Positions 11,741 to 23,679 of a stretch of 64,000 nucleotides of DNA are shown piece after piece (positions within the stretch are counted from its first letter, which is position 1; every line of letters begins with the position of its first letter). The notes beneath the pieces are model-generated. The model was given only the letters and a program-made list of their open reading frames with translations, was not told where the DNA came from and searched no databases. The stretch is from NCBI GenBank assembly GCA_014529385.2, contig CM043952.1, positions 154,145,557 to 154,209,556 of the forward strand, in the 5' to 3' direction. This DNA comes from Adiantum capillus-veneris (taxonomy: Eukaryota > Streptophyta > Polypodiopsida > Polypodiales > Pteridaceae). The position numbers and the translations under genes are program-made.

Positions 11741-12014
11741 CTTTTTAGGTACACACACACACACACACAGAGTTTTTACCAACTTTTAGGTACGCACGCA
11801 CAAGGATTAATCTTGTCAAAATTGCAAATTGAATTCACAAATCTTTAATTGGGCATGACCATAACACAAATCAATCATCACTTTTTAGGTACACACACAC
11901 ACACAGTTTTTACCAACTTTTAGGTACGCACACACAAGGATTAATCTTGTCAAAATTGCAAATTGAATTCAAAAATCTCTAATTGGGCATGACCATAACA
12001 CAAATCAATCATCA
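11741..12014. repeat. 140-bp tandem duplication with internal (CA)n
   Basis: CTTTTTAGGTACACACACAC begins at 11741 and 11881. Both copies continue through CCAACTTTTAGGTACGCAC, GGATTAATCTTGTCAAAATT and GGGCATGACCATAACACAAA. They differ at a few positions and in (CA)n length. Confidence 0.9.
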
Positions 12015-12914
12015 CATTAGCAGAATCTTTATGCACACATTGATTTTTAGGTGCACACACAAGGACAAAATAGTGCATACACACTTGAAATTAAGCATAC
12101 ACACACTCAATTAGAATGCACACACACTTGATTTTAGTGCACATAATTGAAATTGACCATCCAAGCATGCAATTAGGCAAATTCACAATGCTAATTAGCA
12201 CATGAAACCATCAATTTGCACATACAATTCCAAGAAAAATTTAGCATTACAACGGCATGCAAACGTGCCAAACCAAAAGTTCAAAAGCACAATCCAGCCT
12301 ATGGCTAGGCATACCGCACAGTTTGTAACTTCAATAGCACCATCCAATTGCCGATTACACCATGTGTAGGCCAATTCCGTCAATGCTCCAAAGCCCTAAT
12401 CTTGCATTCCAAAATCAACAAATTGTTAAGCAATTAGCACAAATTGGCAATGTTAGAATGCAGCCCAAGCCTCTAATTAGGCAAATATCAAAGTAGAAGC
12501 ACAAAATATTCGTCTAATTAGTAGAAAAATAGTGTTGAAATTAGCAAAAATTAGTGAAATTAGCAAGGGGTTAGTGTGAAATCAAGGTGTGTATGCACAC
12601 AATTAGCAACATATGATATCACATTAGGAAAAATGAAACTCATTGCTTCATGCACACACATTCAAAATCCACAAAACCATAAACACACAAGGAGAATTAG
12701 TGAGGAAATTAGTGAGGAAACCATTCGATTATTCCGCAATTACACTAGCGTAGGCCATCGTTCCTCAGCAACGGCACTAAATGTTGGGGGTACTATCGTA
12801 GCATAGCTCCAATGACCAACAATAATTGTCAATCCGGAGGGGTGAGCTACCCGGCTAGGGCATGGAAACACTCACCGATTAGTGAGCTAATCATGGCAAC
12901 ACAAACAACAACTC

Positions 12915-13035
12915 TATGCAATGGGCTTCTCGGCCTATGAAGGAGCTAAGCCACAAATATTATCAATCTCCACATCCACTTTTCTTCACCTCAAATCAAC
13001 CCAATCACATACACTATCACTAATCCTATCGTGCA
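12915..13035. repeat. dispersed copy of the 4.5-kb foldback core
   Basis: GGGCTTCTCGGCCTATGAAG, GGAGCTAAGCCACAAA, CAATCTCCACATCCACTT and CTTCACCTCAAATCAACCCA match 4530-4640 in the same order and orientation. The long arms of the 4.3-4.9 kb element are absent here. Confidence 0.8.
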
Positions 13036-14336
13036 ACACACTAACACAAGCACACACACACATAGATCCATTGAGCATCCACACTCCAATCAAACCTACA
13101 TGCACACACAAAGAATAGTTATGATCTAGCTAATCAAATCATCATTGACAATCATAAGAACTATGAGAGAGGCAGAGTGAAAGAGAATTAATTCTTGATC
13201 AGTGTTAATCAAGTCACATGAGTAAAGAGAAGCTCAAGGACTTCATAGACACACACCTCATGAGCTCTCACCAAAGAGTGGTCTCAACAAATGAGGCTGA
13301 GAACCCTAATTTCTTTACACACTGCCTTATAGACCTAGGGTAAAAATATGTAATGTCCGGGCGCCTCAGGCCTTTAGGGCTCCACAACTTACTTAATTTG
13401 CAATCTAGGCACACTAACTCACCTATTCTTTATAGCTTGGAGCTCCCATTGAGCCCGTAACACATTCAAATATCAAATGACTTGAAATGGTCGGGAATTC
13501 ACAATACATGGCCATTTTAGAAAATGTGAAAAATGTGTATCTCCAATCTTCATTGCTTCTTCATATTCATCTTTGATGTGCTTCGTAAGGCTTAGGCCTT
13601 TAGCATCTTTTGTTAACTGATATCAAGAGACCCATGTGATGATGTCATTACAGGTCATGTAGGCGAGGCAAAACTAGGCGAATAGGGGGCTTAGTGGCTG
13701 CCCAACACCTCCCATCGCTTGGTTCTGACCTTTGTGTTAATGTTTTGCAGTGGGGTCACAACCAAGCAAGGGAAAATAAGGGGCTTGGTGACTACCCAAT
13801 GCTTCCCTTCGCTTGGTTCTGACTTTTGCCCGCAAATATCAACTTAGTTAAACGTTGGCTCAGTTAACAAGTGTTACCTCTAACCCATGATATTATCACT
13901 CCATTTTCTATTGAAGGTGTGCCATCAACCCCTTTTTGCTTTAGGAAATACCACTACAACTCAAGAGCTAACCCACAACAGTATCTCTCCGTCTCCTCTT
14001 CAAGGTTGACCATTCAGAAGGAGGTTACTAATAACAATCTTTTTGCTTCACGTTGCTATTTCTTTTACCTTTGATTTGCTTTTAGCTAAGGGCTAATTTC
14101 CCCTTCCCACCGTCTAATTACTATAGTCATCGATTTGACCTTCATGTGCATTCTATAAGGTGGATCTTTATAATTAGCACGAATATGCTCCATGAGGATA
14201 TTGACTTTGTTTTTCTGAGTTTCTTCGACATCAATGAGATTATGTTATGCCTTGAACAACCCTACTTATATATCTTCATCACTTGTAAGTGACTTGGACA
14301 ATCAAGCAAGAAAAATGAACAAAAACTATAGTAAAC

Positions 14337-14340
<4 letters not shown>
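13036..14340. other. unassigned stretch with a 94-bp tandem repeat
   Basis: GGGGCTTAGTGGCTGCCCAA at 13686 is repeated as GGGGCTTGGTGACTACCCAA at 13780, both followed by CGCTTGGTTCTGAC. On the minus strand at about 14,105-14,240 a ~50-codon frame containing EETQKNKVNILMEHIRANYK looks coding but has stops on both sides and no domain I can name. Confidence 0.5.

Positions 14341-14342
<2 letters not shown>

Positions 14343-14377
<35 letters not shown>
14343..14377. repeat. (GA)n microsatellite
   Basis: An uninterrupted GA run of about 17 units. It pairs as an inverted partner with the (CT)n run at 14635-14712. Confidence 0.95.
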
Positions 14378-14381
<4 letters not shown>

Positions 14382-14627
14382 GAGTTGACATGAACTGGCA
14401 AATTTTTTCTTTCAAATGCACTTATCCCAAACTCTAGTTCCTCTTTCCGTACTTGGTTGAAAGCATGCTTTGATGATACAAAAGGGATTATCCTTGACAC
14501 CACTTTGGCTTTGTGGTTTGTGTGTGTAGAAATAGGTTTTTGATTGAAATTGCATTTCAAAGGTGAAAATTCTCACGTGGCAGGGCGGGGCGTGGCCAAA
14601 ATAAGTTGGAGGGGGGCTTCTATAGAG

Positions 14628-14634
<7 letters not shown>

Positions 14635-14712
<78 letters not shown>
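14635..14712. repeat. (CT)n microsatellite, about 39 units
   Basis: An uninterrupted CT run of 78 bases, the longest dinucleotide run in the window. Open frames across it (Ser-Leu or Glu-Arg repeats) are artefacts. Confidence 0.95.
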
Positions 14713-14714
<2 letters not shown>

Positions 14715-14719
14715 AATGG

Positions 14720-16465
14720 GCAATACTGCAGGAGAATATAGCTCAATTGACGCACAACTACTCTCTATTAGTGCGATGGAAAGCAGTTTGGGCACCAATG
14801 AACAAAGACAAATCCATTCCATCCTTAGATCCATTGACACGAGTCTCACTAACCAAGCTTTCCTTCATGATTATTGGGCTACAAAGAAACAAGAACAGAG
14901 AAGCAAAGAAAGGCATTATTTTTTTTCACTTTGATTACCAAAATACAAGTTAAGAAAGAAAATTTTCGGATATGTGAAACGATGTTGGCGCAAGTAGACT
15001 CAAAGGCTACCACATCAGACATTTTCCAAGCTGCTAAATTCAAATTTCAAGAATGTCAAAGACATCGTTGTCTCAAGTGTATGGAATACTTTGACTTAAG
15101 ATCCCCACTTAGAAAGTGAGCTTTTTGTGAAGAGAACCTCTTTGACAGTGATTTTGAACAATACCACAAGTGTAACATCCATCAATAAATCTAGAATTGC
15201 TAGTGTCTTGGGTATCCATCAAAGAAATATAGTAGATGCAAATTCTCGGCTAGATAGTAAAGATGAGGATGGTCTTGCCACTATGTGCTTGTTAGATACA
15301 ACTTCCTCAAGGTAACATTATCACCAATGAAATTGAGATTTGGTGTATTCCTTTTTGGCATCAGAGATAAACAAGAAAGATGCATGCAATAATGCATTGT
15401 ATCTACTTATATATTTTTTTGTCATTCCCTCACTTAACATCCATATGAAATATTTAATTCATCCACATTTACAATATCTTATGTTACATATATACAAATT
15501 CTTCAACTCAATTATATAAGGTGATACCATTTATGGTTATGCAAGCCATATTTATTGATCTATGCCATACTTCACGAACTATGAATGTTGTATTTTTATT
15601 TATCAAATATTATTTTTATTCCACTTGTGAATTTTTCCATTCATCTCACATATTTGTTTACAAATAGCTTATATAGACACAACTAGGAAATTTATATGCG
15701 CACTTTCATTAATTTTTCATAGCAATTTTTTTTTCAAGAAATCATACACTCTAAATATTGTTAAATGAGCTTAAAGTACGAGATGTTTGTGACTTTGAAA
15801 CCTTAAAAATTACTTTGTTAATGGATGTTGGTGATAGATACATTACAAATCTTAAGTTTTGTCTTGATATCGCTGTAAAATCTTTTTTGAATGTGAGAAG
15901 CTATATTCAATCTATGAATTCTTTGTTAAAATTGCACCAAATGTTTATGATTTTTCCGCCTTCATAATACTAATTTGGTTAAGGATTCAAAATATCAATT
16001 TAGTTATGTTTTTCACCTCATAACTATAAGTATGATGCACATGTTTTCTATTGTAACCTTTTTTTTTGAAGTGTTAACATTCAAAATGTGAACTCATGTC
16101 TTATGGTCTATCACAATTTTCTAAAGTGCATAGGGTTTTTAACCCGTATTGTTTGATCTAACACTATTTTCTTAAGTGTTTAGGATTTTTAACCCATATT
16201 GTCTAATCAAACACAATTTTTTGAAGTGAAAATGGTTATCAACCCGTACTAATCCAATCAACATAATTTTTTGAAGTGTTTAGGATTATGGTCATGGTTT
16301 GTGCAAACTAGTGTGAGACCATTGGTGCAATATGCAATCGTATTTTATTTGTTATTTTGTATTGTCAAATGCAAAAATGACAACCCAGAAGAGGAAAATC
16401 ATCATGCCTGCTATTCGGACGGAGTGGATACTATCAATATCCTTATGAGAAGAAGCGTGCATTCA
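14720..16465. other. unassigned AT-rich stretch
   Basis: No recognisable gene. Frames of 60-80 codons at 14874-15119, 15127-15315 and 15758-15967 carry no motif I know. Around 16,080-16,270 the words AATTTTTTGAAGTG and TTTTTAACCCGTATTG recur loosely three to four times. Confidence 0.5.
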
Positions 16466-16470
16466 GTAAA

Positions 16471-17194
16471 TAAATGAGACTGACATCTTCATTAAAGATT
16501 TCATTAGCACTATATGGGAGAACACAAAGTGCAGATTGCATGGAGAAGGCCAATACAAGTTTTTGGTGCCAATAGGGATCAAAGAATTTGAACCCCACCA
16601 CAAGATCAGAATGATGCTTGTCAATATGAAGGTATGATTCCGCAAAAATTTGAAAGAAGATCTCCCTCCCAGTTGTGATATAGCCAGATTAGAGTTGTGG
16701 GATAAACAATGAGAGGAGCAAAAGATAAAGATAAAATGAATAAAATTCCAAGATCAATCCACCTTACCCAAGCAAATCAAGATGGCACAAGATGTGCAAG
16801 GGGCCATGGGTGGCCAATCAGATGTCAAAGGCACCTACGCAATCATGCGTATAGCATTGAATGCCATGTGCACACATCTGATAGGTATCCCTCATGCAGA
16901 CCTGGATTAGAGCAGACTCATTTGGTGTTGTAAAATTATATACTATCAAAAGCATACCTTTATTTCCAAATCATATCACTTACATACTAAAATTCTAGAA
17001 GGAAAGGGTAAAAGCGAAGTTTCATAGCTTTCATACAGTGCAAGGCATGCAAACACTACACCCCTCTATTGTTAGATGTATCAAATTTACCACAAAGGCT
17101 CCCTAGATCACACTCTTCCCATACTACAATAGGGGGCTCATTGGGAGACGTGATGTGTTGTGTGTTATTCTGTCAAGGTCACAAGGTGTATTTA
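16471..17194 (+). pseudogene. possible decayed exons of unknown host gene
   Basis: Three separate stretches look coding by composition. 16471-16640 reads FIKDFISTIWENTKC...FEPHHKIRMMLVNMKV with no ATG. About 16,772-16,900 contains DVKGTYAIMRIALNAM before a stop. About 17,017-17,194 is open up to the LTR and contains HYTPLLLDVSNLPQRLP. None matches a family I can name. They lie just left of the chromovirus, and a kinase relic on the same strand lies just right of it, so they could be pieces of one gene split by the insertion, but this is inference. Confidence 0.25.
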
Positions 17195-18719
17195 TGTAAT
17201 GGAACTCGATTATGAACATTGACAATAGCAGAATTAAAAAAACTATAGTGAGCATTTTTATGAAAATTCTTCAAGAGAATAAGGAGAAAACTTGATTAGG
17301 AACATCACCATTATACCTAATCAGCTTGGCATGAACAATACTCTGCAAGAGAAAGAATTAGAGAAATTGACAACAGTTGAGGACCGGATTTATGTGGAGC
17401 CGCTACCCCCTCCAAAAGGCTTTTGTATTATAGCTTCTCCCATAAAGAGAGACTTGGTACAATACAAGCTTTGTGTTCCTTGAGACCTTGATGGTGCAAT
17501 GAAGATAGAAAGCATCATGCACCACAATCATGCCCGTAACTTAAACTAATGAAAGCATTAACTTGTCCTTGGCCTCAATCCCAAGACCTCAAACACCTTC
17601 AAAGGTGAAGAGATCTAGCAAGGAATGAGGGTAGGGAAGAGGAAGAAGAACTATTCTTACAAAAAAGAAGTAGTGTCCTCTCATACCATTACTCATAGAT
17701 CTTAGCTTAGCATAGTAGCATAGCAATGGAGATGGAGAAGATGGCAAGCATAGCATTGAATCATGGCTCTTGGTTGGATTTGCATTCCATAGCCAAGAGT
17801 GTTGGTGTAGGCTCTCAACTTCTCAATCTTGGAGAAGGAGATGAAGTTCTTGCACTTTCACAAAGTGAGAATGAGAGCATGTAAGTGTGTGTGAGAGGGA
17901 GTATACGCCCCAGCACACCCCCAACTTGCCTTGATAGACTCCTCCTTGTAGATCATGATTGAATTTGATTAAATCCCTGCAAGCCTAGCCAATCACATGC
18001 TTAGTGCATATCAAGGAACAAGGGTAGCATTTGGACAAGTGTCCTTCTTACCCTTTTGAGAGAGAGGGCTTGATAATACCTAGATAATTATTTAAATAAA
18101 CTAAATGCTCATTTGGAACCCTTTAAATCCTAGCCAATAGGATTTAAGCACACCGTGAGGGAAACATGAGGAGGAGATTGACATGTGTCCATGTTGCCTC
18201 TTGTGGAAGAGGTGACCCTTGACAGGGTGCAAGTAGTAGTCTCTCACATCCCCTACTTGTAGGGCTCGCCCCCCTCATTGTAGGCCTTGGTTTTACTTCA
18301 ATCTTCTCAAAAAACTTGTCCCATAAGCATGACAATCACCTCAAGCACCTTAGTTAGCAAGCATGACAAGCACCTCAAGCACCTTAGTCAACAAGCACCA
18401 CAAGCACCTCAAGCTTGGGCCGGATTCCCACCTCAAGCTCGGCCCTAGCTTGCCTAAGGTCCTAGGTGTAAGGACTTTTAATACTAACCTTTGGAGGTAT
18501 TTAATGAAGCTAACCCTAAGGTATTTTAATCTCCATTAGCTAGCATTGCTCTTTGCAAGACCATCTCCCATTTGGACCCATTGCCTTTGGTCTCATGCTA
18601 AGATAAATCTAAAAGCACATGTCTCTATTCTAACTCTTGTTCTTGTTTATTCTCCCACATTAAATGATAGTTTAATATGATAATATCAATTGGGTTAGTT
18701 ATTTATTAGATTTATGACA
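17195..18719 (-). repeat. 3' LTR of the 17-23 kb chromovirus
   Basis: Matches 22179-23633 over its full length with scattered substitutions and indels, for example AACATTGACAATAGCAGAATT versus AACATTGAGAATAGCGGAATT. It contains three tandem 33-bp units (AGCATGACAAGCACCTCAAG type) at about 18326-18415. Confidence 0.85.
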
Positions 18720-18745
18720 TTACCTCTCTCTTGAAATCATAGTCG
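18720..18745 (-). promoter_or_regulatory. polypurine tract of the chromovirus
   Basis: On the minus strand GATTTCAAGAGAGAGGTAA lies directly before the LTR start TGTCA. It would prime plus-strand DNA synthesis. A near-identical tract abuts the LTR that ends at 63981. Confidence 0.75.
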
Positions 18746-18989
18746 TCCTCGACCTATGAGGTAGAGGAGATAAAGCCTTAGTCATTAGTCTATTTTTCTT
18801 AGCGGGTAGAGGATCCCCCTTTTACCCTACAACATCATTCCAAAATGGATGACAAATCCATTTGGAGCTTGGGAGACTTAGCTACCGCAATCATGTTTGC
18901 TCTTGAGTCCATATTATACTCCCAAAGTAGAGTGACAAATTCTCTTTGGTGTTTGAGAGACGTCGTCATCACAAACATGATTCTAAGCA

Positions 18990-20125
18990 TGCATACTACT
19001 TAAATTTGTGCACAATAAAAAGAGAACTAGTCTTATAAGACCAAAAAAAAAAATCATTTAAAAACTACTTACATTTGTTTACTCTAATGTAGCATTGTAA
19101 GCATTAAGCATTGACAATATTCATACTATCCTTAAGCTATGTTCCTTGCATCGATCTAGCATCTTCAAAAGGATAATTTTTGAACTTAATAAGATACCGT
19201 TGGATAATCTTACCATGTCTTAGTACCTTGTCTTCATGTCAAAGGATCGATTCGGGCTCAAGCACCTCTTCTTGATCTTTGATCTTGGGCGGGTCCTCAA
19301 TAATTGGTTCTTGTGGTGGCTCTCCTTTGTAAGGCTTAAATAGGCTCACATGAAAAGCACTGTGAATGAGACAATGGTTGGGCAACTTGAGTTAATAGGC
19401 CATCTCATTGATTGGTTTTAGGATTTGAAAAGGACCATAGTATCTTTTTGTTAGTTTAGCATAATACATTTGGTGGCCCGTAGGATTTTTGCCCGTAGTC
19501 TGCCCCAATTGAGCCTTGGGAGATTTGAGTAGGACCCAATCATTTTCCTTCCACTCAAGGAGGCTGGTGAGTCATCACGTAGCATAGGTAGAGATGACGA
19601 CTCCAACAATCTAGTTACTGAGAAGTTGATGTTTAGTAAGTATGATGGTAAGATGGATGCGTCAAAAACCAGTAACAAGAAAGTTTTGATTGTTGCCATG
19701 TATTCATTGGGTGATGCCATTAATTAGTATCAAGCTTGGCACGAGAGTCATAATTGGCTGAGCATCTTGAGCATGCCGCGGATGGTGTACCCCAAGCTAA
19801 GGCCCTTATGTTCTTGTTAGCCGCAACCTTTTGCCTTTGTTGCGAGATGGATATAGCCTCCTTAATCTTTTGGAAATATTGTTGTAGCTCACGGCTATAC
19901 TCATCGGTGCCAAAGATCTTCCCATGTACCTTAAGTAAGCATGGTACTTTTAGGTCTTCCTTCAATGATTTTGAAAGGTGCTTTCCTCGTAGTAGTACGA
20001 ACAATGTTATTGTAAGCATACTCTACAAGTGGTAGATACTTTTCTCATTGTGAATGTTAATCTACTTTTGTAACATAGGTCTTAAGTAGATCTAGAATCA
20101 TAAGGTTGGCTATTTTTAAGAAACT
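18990..20125 (-). pseudogene. integrase C-terminus and chromodomain relic
   Basis: The frame entering at about 20,115 reads MILDLLKTY, then EKYLPLVEYAYNN, then GKIFGTDEYSRELQQYFQKI (20019-19720), matching the C-terminal part of gypsy integrases, including the intact copy at 57.5-58.3 kb. It continues as NDWVLLKSP near 19,540, RYYGPFQILKPINEMAY (GPY/F module), FHVSLFKPYKGEPP, and then VLEPESIL and KIIQRYLIKFKNYPFEDA, a chromodomain that would direct integration to heterochromatin marks in known chromoviruses. Stops and frameshifts break it several times. The catalytic DD35E core is absent because the deletion joins the start of the RT region to the end of the integrase. Confidence 0.8.
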
Positions 20126-20876
20126 CTATAAGGAGGTGAGCTCCTAGGTAGCAGCTCTATTTTATGGTCATCATCTCCTCGTTTTGGAGGTAACTCCATA
20201 GGGATCTCATCAATAAATACATCTTGCAATCTATTTGGAAACTTGATTCCTACCACTTTGTTTTGTTAAAACATTAATATCATTTAGAGAATCTTTGATA
20301 AAAATCATGTACGAGGAAATTGAGCGTTTCATTGACTTATCAAAACAGGTGAATTTACAAGAGGTATAGTACGACCCGACTCATTGGAATCTATATACAT
20401 GTTCTTTTCCCTGTAGGTAAAATAAATTCTCCTTTCAGGGAACTTCATGTTGACAACCATGCGGTTGAACCATGGTGCCCCTAGGATAACATCCTCATGT
20501 TGGAGAGGAGAGATGAAAAAGTCTTCTTTGTTGATGTAGCTTTGGACAAGAAGCCTCAACTTTCCAATCAAGGGAGTAACGAAGGCTTGTTGTCCCTTGA
20601 AAGCTTCGGCAGTTACAATATCTCCCATCTCAAAAGCTTGTATGCCCAGATTTGTGGCCAAATTTGTTGATATGAATTTGTGAGTAGAGCCAGGATCAAA
20701 TAGGATGAAGGCATCATGCTCCCTCACCTTTCCCCAAGCATAGGGAAAGGATGACCCTTTGCAATGAGCATCCTCTTTTGGAGCTTCAACCGTGGAAGCT
20801 CTAGGAGTCTCATTGGCAGGCATTTCTTTTGGGGCAAGAATGATAACCATGTCCTTTCTCCCCACACTTAAAGCAT
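20126..20876 (-). pseudogene. gag zinc knuckle, retropepsin and start of RT region
   Basis: The minus strand reads CFKCGEKGHGYHSC at 20834-20875, a perfect C-X2-C-X4-H-X4-C nucleic-acid-binding knuckle. The aspartic protease follows in 20329-20865: FILFDPGSTHKFIS (the family's D-T/S-G motif has become D-P-G) and then VILGAPWFNRM. Past a stop, PMELPPKRGDDDHKIEL near 20,190 is the segment that normally precedes the RT fingers. It then jumps at about 20,115 into integrase. The protease frame itself is open for 178 codons, but Pro at the active site makes activity unlikely. Confidence 0.85.
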
Positions 20877-20898
20877 TTGTGATCTTTGCAAAAATCCC

Positions 20899-21773
20899 CT
20901 AGATTTTCAAGAGAGAGTTTTTTTTACCTTTATAGACTCCCTTCTCCTTGCTCTTGTTGTGGTTATTGTTGTTGTTGTTGGAATTGCCTTGAGAAGAACT
21001 TTGAGCATTGTTCTTCCCCTTTGAATCATTTTGATCTTTGTTTTCCATGGGCTTGGCATTCCTCTTGGCCCCTTGTTGGAAATTAATATAAGAAGCAACC
21101 ACATTGTGGTGGATGACTTCGATGATAGAACCATGCCATTGTGAGTTCATATACTTGGCCATTTCTTCAGGTAGTCCTACACAAAATTGTTTCTTTTGAG
21201 ATGTAAATCCCAAAACTTGTCTACATATTTGTGGATAGACTCATTGGAGAGTAACTTTAAACTGCACGATTTGGTGAGCACTTTATCTTTGACATCGCTT
21301 GCAAGGAATTTCTTCATGATGGAAACTCATAGAGTTTTCCATGTCTTTGGAGCTTCGTCGTTGCCACGAAGGCTAGCCCACCATTGACAAGCACATTTTA
21401 AAAAAAGCATAGCTTCATGACGTAGCTTGGAGGATTCAGTGAAGCCCTCGTTTCCAAAGGCCGCATCAAATTACTGGAGATTCACTTATTTCTCATTCAT
21501 TGGATTCCTCCTCCTCTCTTATTGGAGAGAGTAATCTTTTGGAAGTCTCAACAAGAGGCTTCCTAAGCTCTCTCTCTTCTTGGAGAGGTACGAAAATCCC
21601 ATAAGCACAAAGTTGTTGAGTAACTTTGGCTTTTGCAAGGCAGGGTTGCCCATAGCTTGTTGCAACCTAGTAACAAGATAGTTCACAAACATTGGGGCGT
21701 CATCAGTAGCATCTTCACGTGCAAAATCAAAGTTGTCAATATTCATTCTACTCTCTTTATTATTGTCAGCCAT
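20899..21773 (-). pseudogene. gag capsid-nucleocapsid region of the chromovirus
   Basis: The likely start is ATG at 21773 (MADNNKESRMNIDNFDFARE), about 400 bases inside the 5' LTR. This first frame ends at 21519. Continuing frames include QKKQFCVGLPEEMAKYMNSQ at about 21,190 and a Lys/Asn/Ser-rich tail (21,050-20,900) typical of the linker before the knuckle. Frameshifts separate the pieces. In a working element this would be the structural polyprotein forming virus-like particles in the cytoplasm. Confidence 0.7.
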
Positions 21774-22178
21774 GCTAATTAAACTTATGTATATGCTTCT
21801 TTGTGCTTTGGTACCCTCAAAAACCTTAGTCGCTTCTCTTCTTTACCTTTGAAAATTAGCTCTCAAGAAACCACACCCGTGGTTTAGAGACTATTGATTG
21901 CAAAGAGTAGTGGAGAGGGTCTAACATTTCCCGGTTGATTATGGTTTCTAATGAGCTTGCTAGTACCTCAATAATGGTTAAGCCAAAGGCAAGCCTCGAA
22001 AGACTAAATTATTAAGTCTATAGTTACCAACATTGTACCTTGAACTAAGTCCTCTTCAACCAAGATAATAGATCCTTGTCCCACTTACCCTCTTGCAATG
22101 AGCAGGTCCAACCTTTCATGGACAAATTAAGGACCTCTCTTCTTAAGCAAGAAAAGATAAACCATAACTCTAATTTTA

Positions 22179-23633
22179 TGGAAATGGACTATGAACATTG
22201 AGAATAGCGGAATTAAGAACACTCTAGTGAGCATTTTTATGAGAATTCTTTAAGAGCATAAGGAGAAAACTTGATTAGGAATAGCTACATAGCCATTATA
22301 CTTAATTAGCTTGTCATGAAAAATACTTTGCAAGAGAGAGAATTAGAGAAATTGACAACAGTTGAGGACCGGATTTATGTCGAGCCGGTTCCTCCCTCCA
22401 AAGGGCTTTTGTAGTATAGCTTCTCCCATAAAGAGAGACTTGGTACAATACAAATTATGTGTTCCTTGAGACCTTGATGGTGCAATGAAGATAGAAAGCT
22501 TCATGCACCACAATTATGCCCGTAACTTAAACTAATGAAATCATTAACTTGTCCCTGGTCTCATTCCCCAGACCTCAAATACCTTCAAAGGTGGAGAGAG
22601 CTAATAGGGAATGAGAGTAGGGAAGAGGAAGAAGAAGTATTTTTACAAGAAAGATGTATTGTCCTCTCATACCATTACTCATAGATCTTAGCATAGCATA
22701 GTAGCATAGTAATGGAGATGAAGAATATGGCAAGCATAGCATTGAATCATGGCTCTTGCTTGGATTTGAATTCAATATCCAAGAGTGTTGGTGTAGGCTC
22801 TCAACTTCTCAAGCTTGGAGAAGGAGATGAAGTTCTTGCACTTTCACAAATGGAGAATGAGAGCATGTAAGTGTGTGTGAGAGGGAGTATACCCCCAAGC
22901 ACACCCCCAACTTGCCTTGGTAGACCCCTCCTTGTAGCTCATGATTGAATTTGATTGGACCCCTGCAAGCCTATCCAATCACATGCTTAGCACATATCAA
23001 GCAACAAGGGTAGCATTTGGACAAGTGTCCTCCTTACCCCTTTGAGAGAGAGGGCTTGATAATGCCTAGATAATTATTTAATTAAACTAAATACTCATTG
23101 GACCCTTTAAAGCCTAGCCAATAGGATTCAAGAACAGCATGAGGGAAACATGAGGAGGAGATTGGCATGTGTCCATGTTGCCTCTTGTGGAAGGGGTGAC
23201 CCTTGAGAGGGTGCAAGTGGTAGTCTCTCACATCCCCTACTTGTAGGGCTCTCCCCCCTCATTGTAGGCCTTGGTTTGACTTAGAGCTTCTCAATCACCT
23301 TGTCCATAATCATGACAAACACCTCAAGGACCTTAGTCAACAAGCATGACAAGCACCTCAAGCACCTTAGTCAGCAAGCACGACAAGCACCTCAAGCTTT
23401 GGCCAGGTTCCCACCTCAGGCTCAGCCTTAGCTTGCCTAAGGTCCTAGGTCTAAGGACTTTTAACACTAACATTTGGAGGTCTTTAATGAAGCTAACCCT
23501 AAGGTATTTTAAGCTCCATCAGCTGGCATTGCTCTTTGCTAGACCATCTCCCATTTGGACCCATTGCCTTTGGTCCCAATTAGTTTAATATGAGAAAATC
23601 GTTTGGGTTAGTTGGATGTTAGATTTTATGACA
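22179..23633 (-). repeat. 5' LTR of the 17-23 kb chromovirus
   Basis: Direct copy of 17195-18719. It keeps the three 33-bp units at about 23308-23398. The interval 21774-22178 between LTR and gag holds the leader. No TGGTATCAGAGC-type primer site was found on the minus strand there, so the site is degraded or a different tRNA was used. Confidence 0.85.
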
Positions 23634-23679
23634 GTTTAGGTGTTGCATGCACAAGTTTCAGTATGGCTGGAAGGATTTT

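Larger units (their letters stand above)
10880..12900. other. A-rich stretch without a gene
   Basis: The plus strand is A-rich and C-rich but poor in G, with frequent AATTAGCA, TCAAAATTGCAAATT and ACACACAC words. Two tandem duplications lie inside (11321-11430 and 11741-12014). No coding motif was recognised. Confidence 0.6.
17195..23633 (-). mobile_element. Ty3/gypsy chromovirus, internally deleted, two LTRs
   Basis: The element reads right to left. Two direct copies of a ~1.5-kb LTR lie at 17195-18719 and 22179-23633, each ending TGACA on the right (TGTCA at the 5' end of the minus-strand LTR). A polypurine tract (TTTCAAGAGAGAGGTAA on the minus strand) abuts the left LTR, as expected for a 3' LTR. 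Between them are gag, a CCHC knuckle, a protease, the start of the RT region, then the end of the integrase and a chromodomain. RT, RNase H and most of the integrase are missing. Flanking bases ATTTA and GTTTA match at four of five positions, a possible aged target duplication. No clean primer-binding site was seen. Confidence 0.85.

Noticed and set aside
14105-14240. Minus-strand 50-codon coding-like frame
   Set aside because: Amino-acid use is plausible, but there are stops on both sides and no family match. It is mentioned only within the unassigned stretch.
14412-14953. Frames of 115-145 codons across the (CT)n run
   Set aside because: Open only because of the microsatellite. No recognisable protein on either side.
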